Assembly (NCBI RefSeq): GCF_035751725.1 | Contig: NZ_CP142104.1 | Coordinates: forward strand, 62,001 to 126,000 | Reading direction: 5' to 3' | DNA length: 64,000 nucleotides | Source of the DNA: Pseudomonas frederiksbergensis | GTDB lineage: Bacteria > Pseudomonadota > Gammaproteobacteria > Pseudomonadales > Pseudomonadaceae | Shown here: positions 54,492 to 63,497 of the stretch, one piece after another | Position numbering within the stretch: the stretch's first letter is position 1 | Layout of the letters: each line of letters opens with the position of its first letter | Translations under genes and position numbers: made by a program | Notes under the pieces: generated by a model | Told to the model about the DNA's origin: nothing | The model's database searches: none | What the model saw: the letters and a program-made list of their open reading frames with translations, nothing else

Positions 54492-56021
54492 TTAGCTGGC
54501 CGCTGCGCCAACCCCAACTGTGGTCCGCAACCGCCCTTCCAACCGGCGCTTTAGCCCGCGGGATTCAATCAGCAGCTTCGAACCCTTGCTGGCATTCGCC
54601 CGGCCCCATTCTTCGAGCAATTCCAGGCACGAATGGTCGATGTAGCTCAGGTTATTGAGCGGCACGTGCACTGTCGCGCCTTCGGGTATGGTGCCCAACA
54701 CTTTGGTCAGCGCCGGCACCTTGAGGAAGGTGGCCGCCCCCACCAGGCGCAGCTCCATCTCGCCTTCCTGCGGCAAGTCGATCAGGCTGATTTTCAGGCG
54801 CGAGGCTTTCCAGGCGAGTTTCACCAAGGTCAAGCCGAAGCCGATCAGCACGCCGGTCAGCAGGTCGGTGAAGATGATCGCCAGCGCTGTGGCGGCGTAG
54901 GTGAACATCGGCATCCGGCCATAACGGCCCAGGCTTCGAAACGCCTTGAGGTCCACCAATTTGAAACCGGTGTAGACCAGTACACCCGCCAAGCTCGCCA
55001 CCGGAATGCTTTGCAGCACGCTGGACAGCAACAGCACGAACAGCAACAACCACAAGCCGTGGAAAATCGTCGACATCCGCGTGGTTGCGCCGGCCTGGAC
55101 GTTGGCCGAGCTGCGCACGATCACGCCGGTCATCGGCAGCGCACCGAGCAGGCCGCAGAGCATGTTGCCGATACCTTGCGCCGAGAGTTCGCGGTCGAAG
55201 TCCGCCCGTTCACCGCTGTGCATGCGATCCACGGCGGCGGCCGACAGCAGGGTTTCGGCGCTCGCGATGAAGGCGACCGCGAAGGCGGCGATCAGCACGG
55301 TCGGATCCGCCAGGTTCAGCAGGTCCGCCGGGCGCAGCCAATCGATGGCTTCGGCGAGGTTTTCCGGGACTTCCACGCGCTTGACCTGCAAGGCCAGCAG
55401 CAGGCTGGCGACGGTCGCCAAGCCTACACCCAGCAGCGCGCCAGGAACGAAGCGCAGGCTGTGGGGGCGAAACTTTTCCCATAGCCACATCACCGCGATC
55501 GTCGACAGGCCCAACAGGCCGGCCTGCCAGCCGAAGGTCGGCAGGGCCTGGGCGACTGCCGCAGGGAAGGCCGCGAGGTTATCCAGCCCCGAGGGTTTGG
55601 GCGCTGCGTCGAGCATCACATGGACTTGGGACAACACGATCAGCACGCCGATACCGGCCAGCATCCCGTAGACCACCGCAGGCGCCGTGACCCGGAACCA
55701 GCAACCGAGGCGAAAGCGCCCGGCCAGCAATTGCAGCAGGCCGGCCAGCAACAGGATCGGCCCGAGCATCGCCACGCCATGCTGGCGAACCAGTTCGAAG
55801 ACCAGCACCGCCAACCCGGCCGCCGGACCGCTGACTTGCAGCTTCGAGCCGGCCAGGAAACCCACCACCAGACCGCCGATGATCCCGGTAATCAGGCCTT
55901 TGGCCGGTGGTAGGCCCGATGCAATGGCAATCCCCATGCACAAGGGCAGCGCCACCAGAAACACAACCACCGAAGCCAATAGCTCCCGTGGCAGAACAGC
56001 TTTTAATTGAGCAGCACGCAT
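54492..56021 (-). CDS. SulP-family anion transporter, probable bicarbonate transporter
   Basis: 509 residues from MRAAQLKAVLPRELLASVVV at 56021, with GGGAG about seven bases upstream; an ATG ten codons earlier lacks one. Eleven or more helices: ALPLCMGIAIASGLPPAKGL, SGPAAGLAVLVFELVRQHGV, ETLLSAAAVDRMHSGERADF and a STAS-like end (LIDLPQEGEMELRLVGAATF, VHVPLNNLSYIDHSCLELLE). The beta-carbonic anhydrase gene sits directly upstream on the same strand with a 93-base gap, which suggests HCO3- uptake coupled to hydration of CO2. Anion identity is inferred from that pairing. Confidence 0.88.
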   Translation of the reverse strand: MRAAQLKAVLPRELLASVVVFLVALPLCMGIAIASGLPPAKGLITGIIGGLVVGFLAGSKLQVSGPAAGLAVLVFELVRQHGVAMLGPILLLAGLLQLLAGRFRLGCWFRVTAPAVVYGMLAGIGVLIVLSQVHVMLDAAPKPSGLDNLAAFPAAVAQALPTFGWQAGLLGLSTIAVMWLWEKFRPHSLRFVPGALLGVGLATVASLLLALQVKRVEVPENLAEAIDWLRPADLLNLADPTVLIAAFAVAFIASAETLLSAAAVDRMHSGERADFDRELSAQGIGNMLCGLLGALPMTGVIVRSSANVQAGATTRMSTIFHGLWLLLFVLLLSSVLQSIPVASLAGVLVYTGFKLVDLKAFRSLGRYGRMPMFTYAATALAIIFTDLLTGVLIGFGLTLVKLAWKASRLKISLIDLPQEGEMELRLVGAATFLKVPALTKVLGTIPEGATVHVPLNNLSYIDHSCLELLEEWGRANASKGSKLLIESRGLKRRLEGRLRTTVGVGAAAS

Positions 56022-56114
56022 GGCGACTCTCCCGAAGTTTTCTTCAGGCATGGCGAGGCCCGCCCGCGTGAAACGCGGGAAGGCTTGGAACCATGCAAGG
56101 ATGATTAGGAGTGG

Positions 56115-56846
56115 TTAGAAGCGCGCTTTGGGCGTCGCCACCGGTATCGGATGGCTGCCATCGAGCGGCAGGAAACAGCCCCGGTCCGCGTCAAAGGCTT
56201 TGATCTCGCTGGTCTCGATGTTGTACACCCAGCCATGGATGAACAACTGGCCGCTGGCCATGCGAGAAGCCACCGAGGGGTGCGTTCGCAAATGCTGCAA
56301 CTGCGCGATCACGTTCTCTTCGGTGAGGATAGGCATGGTCTGCTTTTCGTCACCGCACGGGCAGTTGTCATGGACCATGGTCTTGGCGACTTCGGCGTGG
56401 CGCAGCCAGGCCTTGACCGTCGGCATTTTTTCCAGGGTATCGGGGTTGAGCACGGCACGCATGGCGCCGCAATCGGAATGGCCGCAGACGATGATGTGCT
56501 GCACGCCGAGGGCCAGCACGGCGTATTCGATGGCGGTGGAAACGCCGCCATTCATCTGGCCGTAAGGCGGAACGACGTTGCCGACGTTACGGGTCACGAA
56601 CAGGTCGCCAGGGGAACTATGGGTGATCAACTCGGGCACGATGCGCGAATCGGCGCAGGTGATGAACATTGCCCGGGGCTTCTGGGCGGTGGCGAGTTTC
56701 TTGAAGAGTTCTTCCTGCTGGGGAAAGATCTCGTGATGGAAATGCAAAAAGCCGTCAACAATGTGCTGCAGCGCTGCATCGGCGGTTTCCGCCTCGGGTT
56801 GGGCTGAAGCCGACGCAGCCAACGGCTGTTTATCCTTGTCACTCAT
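56115..56846 (-). CDS. Beta-class carbonic anhydrase
   Basis: 243 residues. Zinc ligands and the Asp/Arg dyad are in FITCADSRIVPEL (Cys-x-Asp-x-Arg) and IVCGHSDCGAMRAV (His-x-x-Cys). It interconverts CO2 and HCO3- in the cytoplasm. The C-terminal tail beyond HGWVYNIETSEIKAFDADRG is typical. A ~25-residue Ala/Gln/Glu-rich N-terminal extension (QPLAASASAQPEAETADAAL) is extra compared with E. coli Can. Co-directional with the SulP gene downstream. Confidence 0.94.
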   Translation of the reverse strand: MSDKDKQPLAASASAQPEAETADAALQHIVDGFLHFHHEIFPQQEELFKKLATAQKPRAMFITCADSRIVPELITHSSPGDLFVTRNVGNVVPPYGQMNGGVSTAIEYAVLALGVQHIIVCGHSDCGAMRAVLNPDTLEKMPTVKAWLRHAEVAKTMVHDNCPCGDEKQTMPILTEENVIAQLQHLRTHPSVASRMASGQLFIHGWVYNIETSEIKAFDADRGCFLPLDGSHPIPVATPKARF

Positions 56847-57044
56847 GATTCATCCTCTTTGAGACGCCAGTGGCTGGTTAAAAAACATCCAGGCCGAAAC
56901 GCTCGACCCGTCAGTCACTCGATGAACAAGGTAGCGGCCGAAACTTAACTCAAACTGAAATCGAAGGCTCTAGGACAACGATTACAGGGGTGGCGAAACG
57001 CTGGCGCGGATCATGTCCAGCGGCCCTTCCAAGCTCAACTTTAA

Positions 57045-58103
57045 TCAAATCAACGACATCTGCCGGCCTGGCGGACAGAAGGCATCGCAGTCGAGATTGT
57101 AACCATCACGCCGTTCCAACCCTAAACGTTTCAACGCCTTGGCGAATCGCTGGGCCAGCAACTGCGCGAAAGGACCTTCACCGCGCATCCGCACGCCAAA
57201 CCGGCTGTCATACAGCTCACCTCCACGGCTCTGGCGCACCAGGCTCAGCACATGGGCGGCGCGCTGCGGGTAGTGCGCCTGTAGCCATTCTTCGAACAGC
57301 GGCGCCACTTCCAAGGGCAGGCGCAGCAAGACGTAGGCGGCATTCTGCGCACCGGCGGCGTGGGCTTCGGCCAGCAGGCTCTCGATTTCGCTGTCGTTGA
57401 TCATCGGGATCATCGGCGCACAAAGCACGCCCACGTTGATGCCCGCCTCGCGCATCACTTTTATCGCCCGCAACCGCGCCTTGGGCGCCGCCGCACGGGG
57501 TTCGAGAATGCGCTTGAGCTCATCGTCCAGGGTGGTGAGGCTGATCATCACGTGCACCAGGCGCTGTTGCGCCAGCTCGGTCAGCAGGTCCAGGTCCCGC
57601 AGGATCAACGACCCCTTGGTGACGATGGTCACGGGATGTCGATAGCGCAGCAACACCTCCAGGATCCGCCGGGTAATGCGCTGCTCGCGTTCGATCGGCT
57701 GGTAGGGGTCGGTGTTGGAGCCCAGGGCGATCGGCGCGCATTGATAGCCGCGCCGGGACAGTTGTTCCTCCAGCACATCGGCGGCGTTGGTCTTGGCGAT
57801 CAGCTTGGTTTCGAAATCCAGCCCCGGCGACATATCCCAATAGGCATGGCTGGGCCGCGCATAGCAGTAGATGCAGCCGTGCTCACAGCCCCGGTAGGGG
57901 TTGATGGAGCGATCGAAAGGGATGTCGGTGGAAGTGTTGCGGGTGATGATGGTCTTGGCCGTTTCGATGCGTACTTCGGTGCCCTGGGTCGGCGGGACCT
58001 CCTGGTACCAGCCGTCATCCTCGGTCACCGAGCGACTCGGGGCGAAGCGGTTATGCGGGTTGGTCGCGGTGCCGCGGCCGCGGGGTGGAAGAGAGGCGGA
58101 CAT
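57045..58103 (-). CDS. PA0069-family radical SAM protein
   Basis: 352 residues. Radical SAM cluster motif Cys73-x-x-x-Cys77-x-x-Cys80 in YRGCEHGCIYCYARPSHAYW, then the partial TIM barrel (ALGSNTDPYQPIEREQRITR, TIVTKGSLILRDLDLLTELA, LTTLDDELKRILEPRAAAPK). The family is related to spore photoproduct lyase-type proteins, but sporulation is absent and the substrate is unknown. GGAG lies about seven bases before the ATG. A SAM-dependent radical DNA or RNA chemistry role is possible. Confidence 0.88.
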   Translation of the reverse strand: MSASLPPRGRGTATNPHNRFAPSRSVTEDDGWYQEVPPTQGTEVRIETAKTIITRNTSTDIPFDRSINPYRGCEHGCIYCYARPSHAYWDMSPGLDFETKLIAKTNAADVLEEQLSRRGYQCAPIALGSNTDPYQPIEREQRITRRILEVLLRYRHPVTIVTKGSLILRDLDLLTELAQQRLVHVMISLTTLDDELKRILEPRAAAPKARLRAIKVMREAGINVGVLCAPMIPMINDSEIESLLAEAHAAGAQNAAYVLLRLPLEVAPLFEEWLQAHYPQRAAHVLSLVRQSRGGELYDSRFGVRMRGEGPFAQLLAQRFAKALKRLGLERRDGYNLDCDAFCPPGRQMSLI

Positions 58104-58283
58104 GGATATACTCCGTTTGCTGTATGTACATACAGTATTCGCTGCGTTCGATTAAGACCAGTGCCATTCGGCAGCGCAAATGCTCGATTGCCCTTCACGA
58201 CGCTTTGACGTCCCGCTCACAGGCTTTTAACCGGAGCGAGCCGACACTGCGCCTCTCCAATCCCCATTATTGGTCGCGCGTGC

Positions 58284-58964
58284 ATGCTCAAGCTCTGTTC
58301 CCGTTCGCTGCTTTGCCTGGCCCTGCTCACCGCCCTGGCCGAGGCGCCCGCCCAAGCGGCCGATTCCGTTGAAGCAAGGCCCGCTGAATGGGCGCAGCCA
58401 GTGGGTAAGCATTACAACCTCTACCAGATGTCTCCGACGCTCTACCGCAGCTCCCTGCCGGACGGCGCTGCGCTGCCCTTGCTGAGCGAACTCAGGATCG
58501 GCACGGTCATCAACTTCTTGCCGGAGTCGGACCAGCGCTGGCTGTCCACGCCCGGCATCGAGCAGGTTCAGTTGCCCTATCGCACCAATCACGTCGACGA
58601 CAGCGACATCCTCAGTGCCTTGCGCGCCGTCCAGGCGGGCGAGGCCAAGGGGCCGGTGCTGATGCACTGCAAACACGGCTCGGACCGCACCGGGCTGGTG
58701 GCGGCCATGTACCGGGTGGTTGTGCAGGGTTGGAGCAAAGAGGACGCGTTGAACGAAATGACCGAAGGTGGCTTCGGTGATAGTCATCACTTCAAGGATG
58801 GGGTGCGCTACATGATGCAGGCCGATGTCGACAAACTCCGCGAGGCATTGGCGAACGGCGATTGCAGCACCAGCGTCTTTGCCCTTTGCTCCCTCGGGAG
58901 TTGGGTCAACTCGACCACCACGGCCCATCACATGGACCCTCAGGTACTTGCGCCCGCACGGTGA
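58284..58964 (+). CDS. Secreted Cys-based protein phosphatase
   Basis: 226 residues. Signal peptide MLKLCSRSLLCLALLTALAE to about AQA. The phosphatase signature HCKHGSDRTG gives the nucleophile Cys129 and Arg135 (Cys-x5-Arg), with YRTNHVDDSDIL ahead providing the general acid region. Dual-specificity/tyrosine-phosphatase fold. The family is periplasmic or secreted in pseudomonads; substrate (phosphoprotein, inositol phosphate or lipid) unknown. The 3' end overlaps the convergent M3 peptidase gene by about 25 bases. Confidence 0.87.
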   Translation: MLKLCSRSLLCLALLTALAEAPAQAADSVEARPAEWAQPVGKHYNLYQMSPTLYRSSLPDGAALPLLSELRIGTVINFLPESDQRWLSTPGIEQVQLPYRTNHVDDSDILSALRAVQAGEAKGPVLMHCKHGSDRTGLVAAMYRVVVQGWSKEDALNEMTEGGFGDSHHFKDGVRYMMQADVDKLREALANGDCSTSVFALCSLGSWVNSTTTAHHMDPQVLAPAR

Positions 58965-60955
58965 TCGGTCGCCTGCATGAAGGCGGAGATGGATTCGGAC
59001 AACGGTCGTGAATCGCCCGCCTCGTATATCGCTTGGCGCAACGCCCTCCCAGTGCTCCTATCGAACAATCCGTTGCGCTTGAAACGCTTGAACACGCCAT
59101 CGGCCAAGTCCTGCGACCAGAGGTAGGCATAGAGTCCGGCGCCATAACCGGTGACCATGTAATCCAACCCGTTTGGCCAGCGTTCGTTGGCGGACGCTGG
59201 CAGATGCCCGACCTGTGCGCTGATCTGGTCGAACACTTGCTGGGCTGTGCGCCCGTCGCCGTGGCTGCGGTGCAATTCCATGTCAAACAGCGTGTCGCGT
59301 AACGACTTGGCCCTCCCCCAGCTGGTTTGAGTGGTGAGGTACGTCAACAGATGATCGACAATATGCTCCGGCAGGGAAGCCCCGGTCTGGTGGTGCCTGG
59401 CGATACGGAGCAGGCACTGCTTGGAGAAACTCCAGCGCTCCAGCAGGTTTCCGGCAAACTCGGCGGTGTCCCGGGACAGCTCGGATATGCCCGAGATGTC
59501 GCGATAGTCCGCCTTGCTCAGGACATGGTGCAAGCAATGACCGAACTCATGAAACAGGACGCTCAGGTGTTGGTAGTCCAGCAACACCGGCTCGGTGCCG
59601 GAGCCGCGTGGCAACCAGGCATGCAACGTCGCGACGGGGTAGCGCGGTCGACCCTCGGCGGTGATGCGGCGGTTTCGCAGGGGGGAAGTGTGGGGGTAAC
59701 CGTTCAGCCTTCCATTTTCAAAGGGATCGAAATAGATAAAACCGAGGGTATCGCCCCGCTCGTGGACCTCAAACACACGCACCTGCGCATGCCAGGTGGA
59801 CAGATCCTGGCGCTCGGTGAACTCGATACCGAACAGATCGTGTGCGATCAGCTGCAATTGGTAAAAGGTTGATCTGAGCTCAAACCAGGCGCTGGCCGTC
59901 TGTTCTGAAACCCCTGTCGTCTGCCGGCGAATTTTTTCCGCCAAGTACTGGTAATCCCAAGGCTGGAGTTCGCCGAAACCTTGCTGCGCAGCGAAGGCCG
60001 CCAACTGTTTAGCGTCCTGCTTGAACAGCTCTTGTTGTCGCCCGAGTTTTTCCTTCAGGAACGCCATGACCTGCTCTGGCGACTGCGCTTGCTCCGGCTC
60101 GATCGCCAGTTGGGCATAATTCGAATAGCCCAGCAGCAGGGCGGTTTGATGACGGTCCCTGAGCAATTGCTGCAGTACCTCGCCATTATCGAAGAGGCCT
60201 GCATTCGGCCCTTGATCCGACGCCCGAATGCTATAGGCCGTGTAGATTTGCTCGCGCAGAACGCGGTCGTCAGCATAACGAGTGACAATGCGAAACGATT
60301 CGTCCGTCAGCCTCAACAACCACCCCGTGCGACCTTTTTCACGGGCGTGCTCGGCCATTTGCAGTTTGAAATACGCAGGTAAGCCCTGCAAACGGGCCTC
60401 ATCGTCGAACGTTTGGCTCCAGGCATTGTTGGCCTCTTCCAAATGCTCCATGAACAATATTTCGGCGCCACGGATACGCAGTTTCAGGTCTAGCAAGGCC
60501 GCTTGTACGTCGGGTGCGAGTGAATGCTGGCGAAGCCGCCGCAGGATCTTCGCCAGCGTTCTTTTTCTCGCGGGTGAGAAATGCACGGCTATCTGACTGT
60601 CAGCCAGGCGTTGGTAGAGCTGGAACAGCTCGGGGTTTTGCTCCAGGGAACGGCGAAAGTCACTCAGTCGTTCGCGGCACTCATGCGCAATCTGCTCCCA
60701 GGCGTCTCCCGTCCAGGTTGAGGCCAGGCATTGCAGCACATAGCCAAAGCTTTTCAGCCGTGCATGGATTTCATCCATGGCCAGCACCAGGTCATCCCAG
60801 GTCGGATAGGGCGCCTGAGTCTCGATGGTCTCGGCAACTTTGGCTTGGCATTCGACAATGATCTGGTCGAGGGCGGGGGCAAAATGTTCGGCTTGAATCT
60901 CTGAGAACGGCGGCAGGACATAGGGCTGCAGCAGTGGGTTATCAGCGTGGCGCAT
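58940..60955 (-). CDS. M3-family metallopeptidase, oligopeptidase A paralogue
   Basis: 671 residues. Zinc site HEFGHCLHHVLSKADYRDIS at about residue 468. The start reads MRHADNPLLQPYVLPPFSEI, matching the first residues of the neighbouring PrlC. Length and fold agree with M3A thimet-type oligopeptidases, which cut short peptides in the cytoplasm. It has diverged clearly from PrlC and its codons are less biased. It shares yheV as the only separator from prlC, so a local duplication is likely. C-terminus overlaps the convergent phosphatase gene. Confidence 0.88.
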   Translation of the reverse strand: MRHADNPLLQPYVLPPFSEIQAEHFAPALDQIIVECQAKVAETIETQAPYPTWDDLVLAMDEIHARLKSFGYVLQCLASTWTGDAWEQIAHECRERLSDFRRSLEQNPELFQLYQRLADSQIAVHFSPARKRTLAKILRRLRQHSLAPDVQAALLDLKLRIRGAEILFMEHLEEANNAWSQTFDDEARLQGLPAYFKLQMAEHAREKGRTGWLLRLTDESFRIVTRYADDRVLREQIYTAYSIRASDQGPNAGLFDNGEVLQQLLRDRHQTALLLGYSNYAQLAIEPEQAQSPEQVMAFLKEKLGRQQELFKQDAKQLAAFAAQQGFGELQPWDYQYLAEKIRRQTTGVSEQTASAWFELRSTFYQLQLIAHDLFGIEFTERQDLSTWHAQVRVFEVHERGDTLGFIYFDPFENGRLNGYPHTSPLRNRRITAEGRPRYPVATLHAWLPRGSGTEPVLLDYQHLSVLFHEFGHCLHHVLSKADYRDISGISELSRDTAEFAGNLLERWSFSKQCLLRIARHHQTGASLPEHIVDHLLTYLTTQTSWGRAKSLRDTLFDMELHRSHGDGRTAQQVFDQISAQVGHLPASANERWPNGLDYMVTGYGAGLYAYLWSQDLADGVFKRFKRNGLFDRSTGRALRQAIYEAGDSRPLSESISAFMQATDHRAGAST

Positions 60956-61071
60956 GGAGACTTCCTGTCAGTCTGGACGTGTCACGACAGTCTGGAGAGG
61001 AAGGCGGTTGGCGCTGCGGTACATATTTATCGCTTCCGGGCCGGGCGGCCCGGAAGGTGATGCCGAAGATG

Positions 61072-61350
61072 TCAGTCGGTTTTTTTCTTCAACTTGGGGT
61101 TGGGAAAAAACTGCACCGCCTGGACCTTCGCGTCTGGCGTCTTGAGTGCCGAAGTATTGACCCGGGTGCCCAATTCCTTGGGCACCGACAGGCCTTGCTC
61201 GTTGAGCGTGTCGGAATAACCGCAGGCCACGCACTCGCGATGGGGCACGCCGTCTTCGTTCCACATCATCAACTTGTCCGGCTCACTGCACGCCGGGCAG
61301 ACCGCCCCGGCGATGAAGCGTCGTTTGGTAATCACTGGCCCCTCACTCAT
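61072..61350 (-). CDS. yheV: YheV-type small zinc-ribbon protein
   Basis: 92 residues: MSEGPVITKRRFIAGAVCPA, then a zinc ribbon AVCPACSEPDKL and HRECVACGYSDTL (Cys-x2-Cys and Cys-x2-Cys). This is the small YheV family encoded beside prlC in gammaproteobacteria. The ATG overlaps the prlC stop (ATGA), so they are co-translated. The function is unknown, perhaps RNA or protein binding. Confidence 0.9.
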   Translation of the reverse strand: MSEGPVITKRRFIAGAVCPACSEPDKLMMWNEDGVPHRECVACGYSDTLNEQGLSVPKELGTRVNTSALKTPDAKVQAVQFFPNPKLKKKTD

Positions 61351-63398
61351 GCTGCCGCGTCCTCGCTCAGGCCGCTATGGCGCAAGAGTGCGTCAATCGA
61401 CGGCTCGCGGCCACGGAAGTCGACGAACAGCACCATCGGCTCCTGGGAACCGCCACGGGCCAGGATCGCCTCGCGGAAGGCGCGCCCGGTGTCGGCGTTG
61501 AGTACACCGTCTTCTTCGAACTTGGAAAACGCATCGGCCGAGAGCACTTCCGCCCACTTATAGCTGTAGTAACCCGCTGCGTAGCCGCCGGCAAAGATGT
61601 GGGCAAAGCTGTTCGGGAAGCGGTTGTAGGCCGGCGGACGCATCACCGACACCTCGTCGCGCACGCCTTCGAGCACTTGCAACACGCTGCGACCGTCGCC
61701 GTGGGTGGCGTGCAGCTCGAAGTCGAACAGCGAGAACTCCAACTGGCGGACCATCATCAGGCCGGACTGGAAATTCTTCGCCGCGAGCATTTTTTCCAGC
61801 AGGTCCTGGGGCAGCGGCTCGCCGGTTTCGTAGTGACCGGAAATCAGCGCCAGGCCTTCAGGCTCCCAGCACCAGTTCTCCATGAACTGGCTCGGCAGCT
61901 CGACGGCATCCCAAGCCACGCCGTTGATGCCCGACACGCCAGCATGCTCGACGCGGGTCAACAGGTGATGCAGGCCATGGCCGAACTCGTGGAACAGCGT
62001 GGTGACTTCATCGTGCGTCAGCAGCGCGGGTTTGCCGCTGTCGGCCGGAGTGAAGTTGCACACCAGGTTGGCGACCGGGCTTTGCAGTGCGCCTTCGAGG
62101 GTGCGACGACGATCCCGGGCGCCGTCCATCCACGCGCCGCCACGCTTGTTGGCGCGGGCGTAGAGGTCGAAGAAGAAGCGGCCGACATGCTGGCCGTTTT
62201 CCTTGATCTCGAACAGGCGCACGTCCGGGTGCCAGCTGTCGAAGCCTTTCAGCTCTGCAATCTCGATACCGTACAGGCGCTGCACAATAGTGAAGAGGCC
62301 GCTCAGCACCTTATCGATCGGGAAGTACGCACGCAGCGCTTCCTGGGCGACGCTGTAACGCTGCTGGCGGAGTTTTTCGCCGTAGAAGCCGCTGTCCCAG
62401 CTTTGCAGGTCGGGGCAGCCCTGTTCGGCGGCGTAGGCCTTGAGTTGCTCCAGGTCCTGGGCGGCGAACGGTTTGCTGCGCTTGGCCAGGTCACGCAGGA
62501 AGCTGAGCACTTGATCGCTGGATTCGGCCATCTTGGTCGCCAGGCTCAACTCCGCGAAATTGGCGAAGCCCAGCAGGTGGGCCAGCTCCTGGCGCAGGTC
62601 GAGGATCTGCTCCATTACCGGGCCGTTGTCGTTCTGGCCGGCGTTCGGGCCCTGGTCCGAGGCGCGGGTGCAATAGGCCGCGTAGACCTCTTCGCGCAGG
62701 GCGCGGTCTTCGGCGTAGGTCATCACCGCGTAGTAGCTGGGGAATTCCAGATTGATCAGCCAGCCGTCCAATTCCTTGGCCTGGGCCGCAGCGGCCATTT
62801 GCGCCTTGGCCGAATCGGTCAGCCCGGCGAGGGCGGCTTCATCGGTGACGTGCTTGGTCCAGGCCTGGGTCGCGTCGAGCAATTGGTTGGAAAAGCGGCT
62901 GCCCAATTCGGACAACTTGCTTTGCACTTCGGCGTAGCGCTTCTGCTGCTCGGGCGGCAGGTCGATGCCCGACAGGCGGAAATCGCGCAGGGAATGTTCC
63001 AGGATGGTTTTTTGCGCCACGTCGAAACCGGCCGCCTCGGGGCTGTTCGCCAGGGCTTCGAACGCCTGGAACAACTCACGGTTCTGGCCCAGTTCGGTGG
63101 AGTAGGCACTCAGCGCCGGCAGGCACGCCTCATAGGCTTCGCGCAGTTCCGGGCTGTTGCGCACGGCGTTCAAGTGGCTGACCGGGCTCCAGGCCGCACC
63201 GAGGCGATCGTTGAGCTCGTCCATCGCCAGCACCAGGCCGGCCCAGGTAGGCTGTTTGACTTGAGTCTTGAGGATTTCGGCGATGGCGGCACGGTTGTCA
63301 GCCAGGATCTGCTCGATGGCCGGTTGCACGTGCTCGGCACGGATCGCCGAGAATGGCGGCAGGTCGTAGGGCTGCAAAAGAGGGTTGTTCACGCTCAC
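61347..63398 (-). CDS. prlC: Oligopeptidase A
   Basis: 683 residues if translation starts at a GTG (63398), with GAAGG eight bases upstream; an ATG nine codons earlier (63425) has no ribosome site and is not in the family. Starts SVNNPLLQPYDLPPFSAIRA. Zinc site FHEFGHGLHHLLTRVEHAGV at about residue 469. E. coli PrlC (OpdA) is 680 aa. It degrades oligopeptides, including signal-peptide fragments, in the cytoplasm. Followed by yheV with a 4-base overlap. Start codon choice is the main uncertainty. Confidence 0.95.
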   Translation of the reverse strand: MSVNNPLLQPYDLPPFSAIRAEHVQPAIEQILADNRAAIAEILKTQVKQPTWAGLVLAMDELNDRLGAAWSPVSHLNAVRNSPELREAYEACLPALSAYSTELGQNRELFQAFEALANSPEAAGFDVAQKTILEHSLRDFRLSGIDLPPEQQKRYAEVQSKLSELGSRFSNQLLDATQAWTKHVTDEAALAGLTDSAKAQMAAAAQAKELDGWLINLEFPSYYAVMTYAEDRALREEVYAAYCTRASDQGPNAGQNDNGPVMEQILDLRQELAHLLGFANFAELSLATKMAESSDQVLSFLRDLAKRSKPFAAQDLEQLKAYAAEQGCPDLQSWDSGFYGEKLRQQRYSVAQEALRAYFPIDKVLSGLFTIVQRLYGIEIAELKGFDSWHPDVRLFEIKENGQHVGRFFFDLYARANKRGGAWMDGARDRRRTLEGALQSPVANLVCNFTPADSGKPALLTHDEVTTLFHEFGHGLHHLLTRVEHAGVSGINGVAWDAVELPSQFMENWCWEPEGLALISGHYETGEPLPQDLLEKMLAAKNFQSGLMMVRQLEFSLFDFELHATHGDGRSVLQVLEGVRDEVSVMRPPAYNRFPNSFAHIFAGGYAAGYYSYKWAEVLSADAFSKFEEDGVLNADTGRAFREAILARGGSQEPMVLFVDFRGREPSIDALLRHSGLSEDAAA

Positions 63399-63497
63399 GG
63401 TTGACACCTTCGCTGGAAGAAACATGGGCCCATCTTAATTACAATCGACCTTCACCGCAGCTAGCAGCGCCTATCAGCCGATAAGAGAGAGCCTATC

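Noticed and set aside
61377..63404. A 675-codon plus-strand frame opposite prlC
   Set aside because: Shadow of codon bias in prlC, which carries an intact zinc motif on the minus strand.
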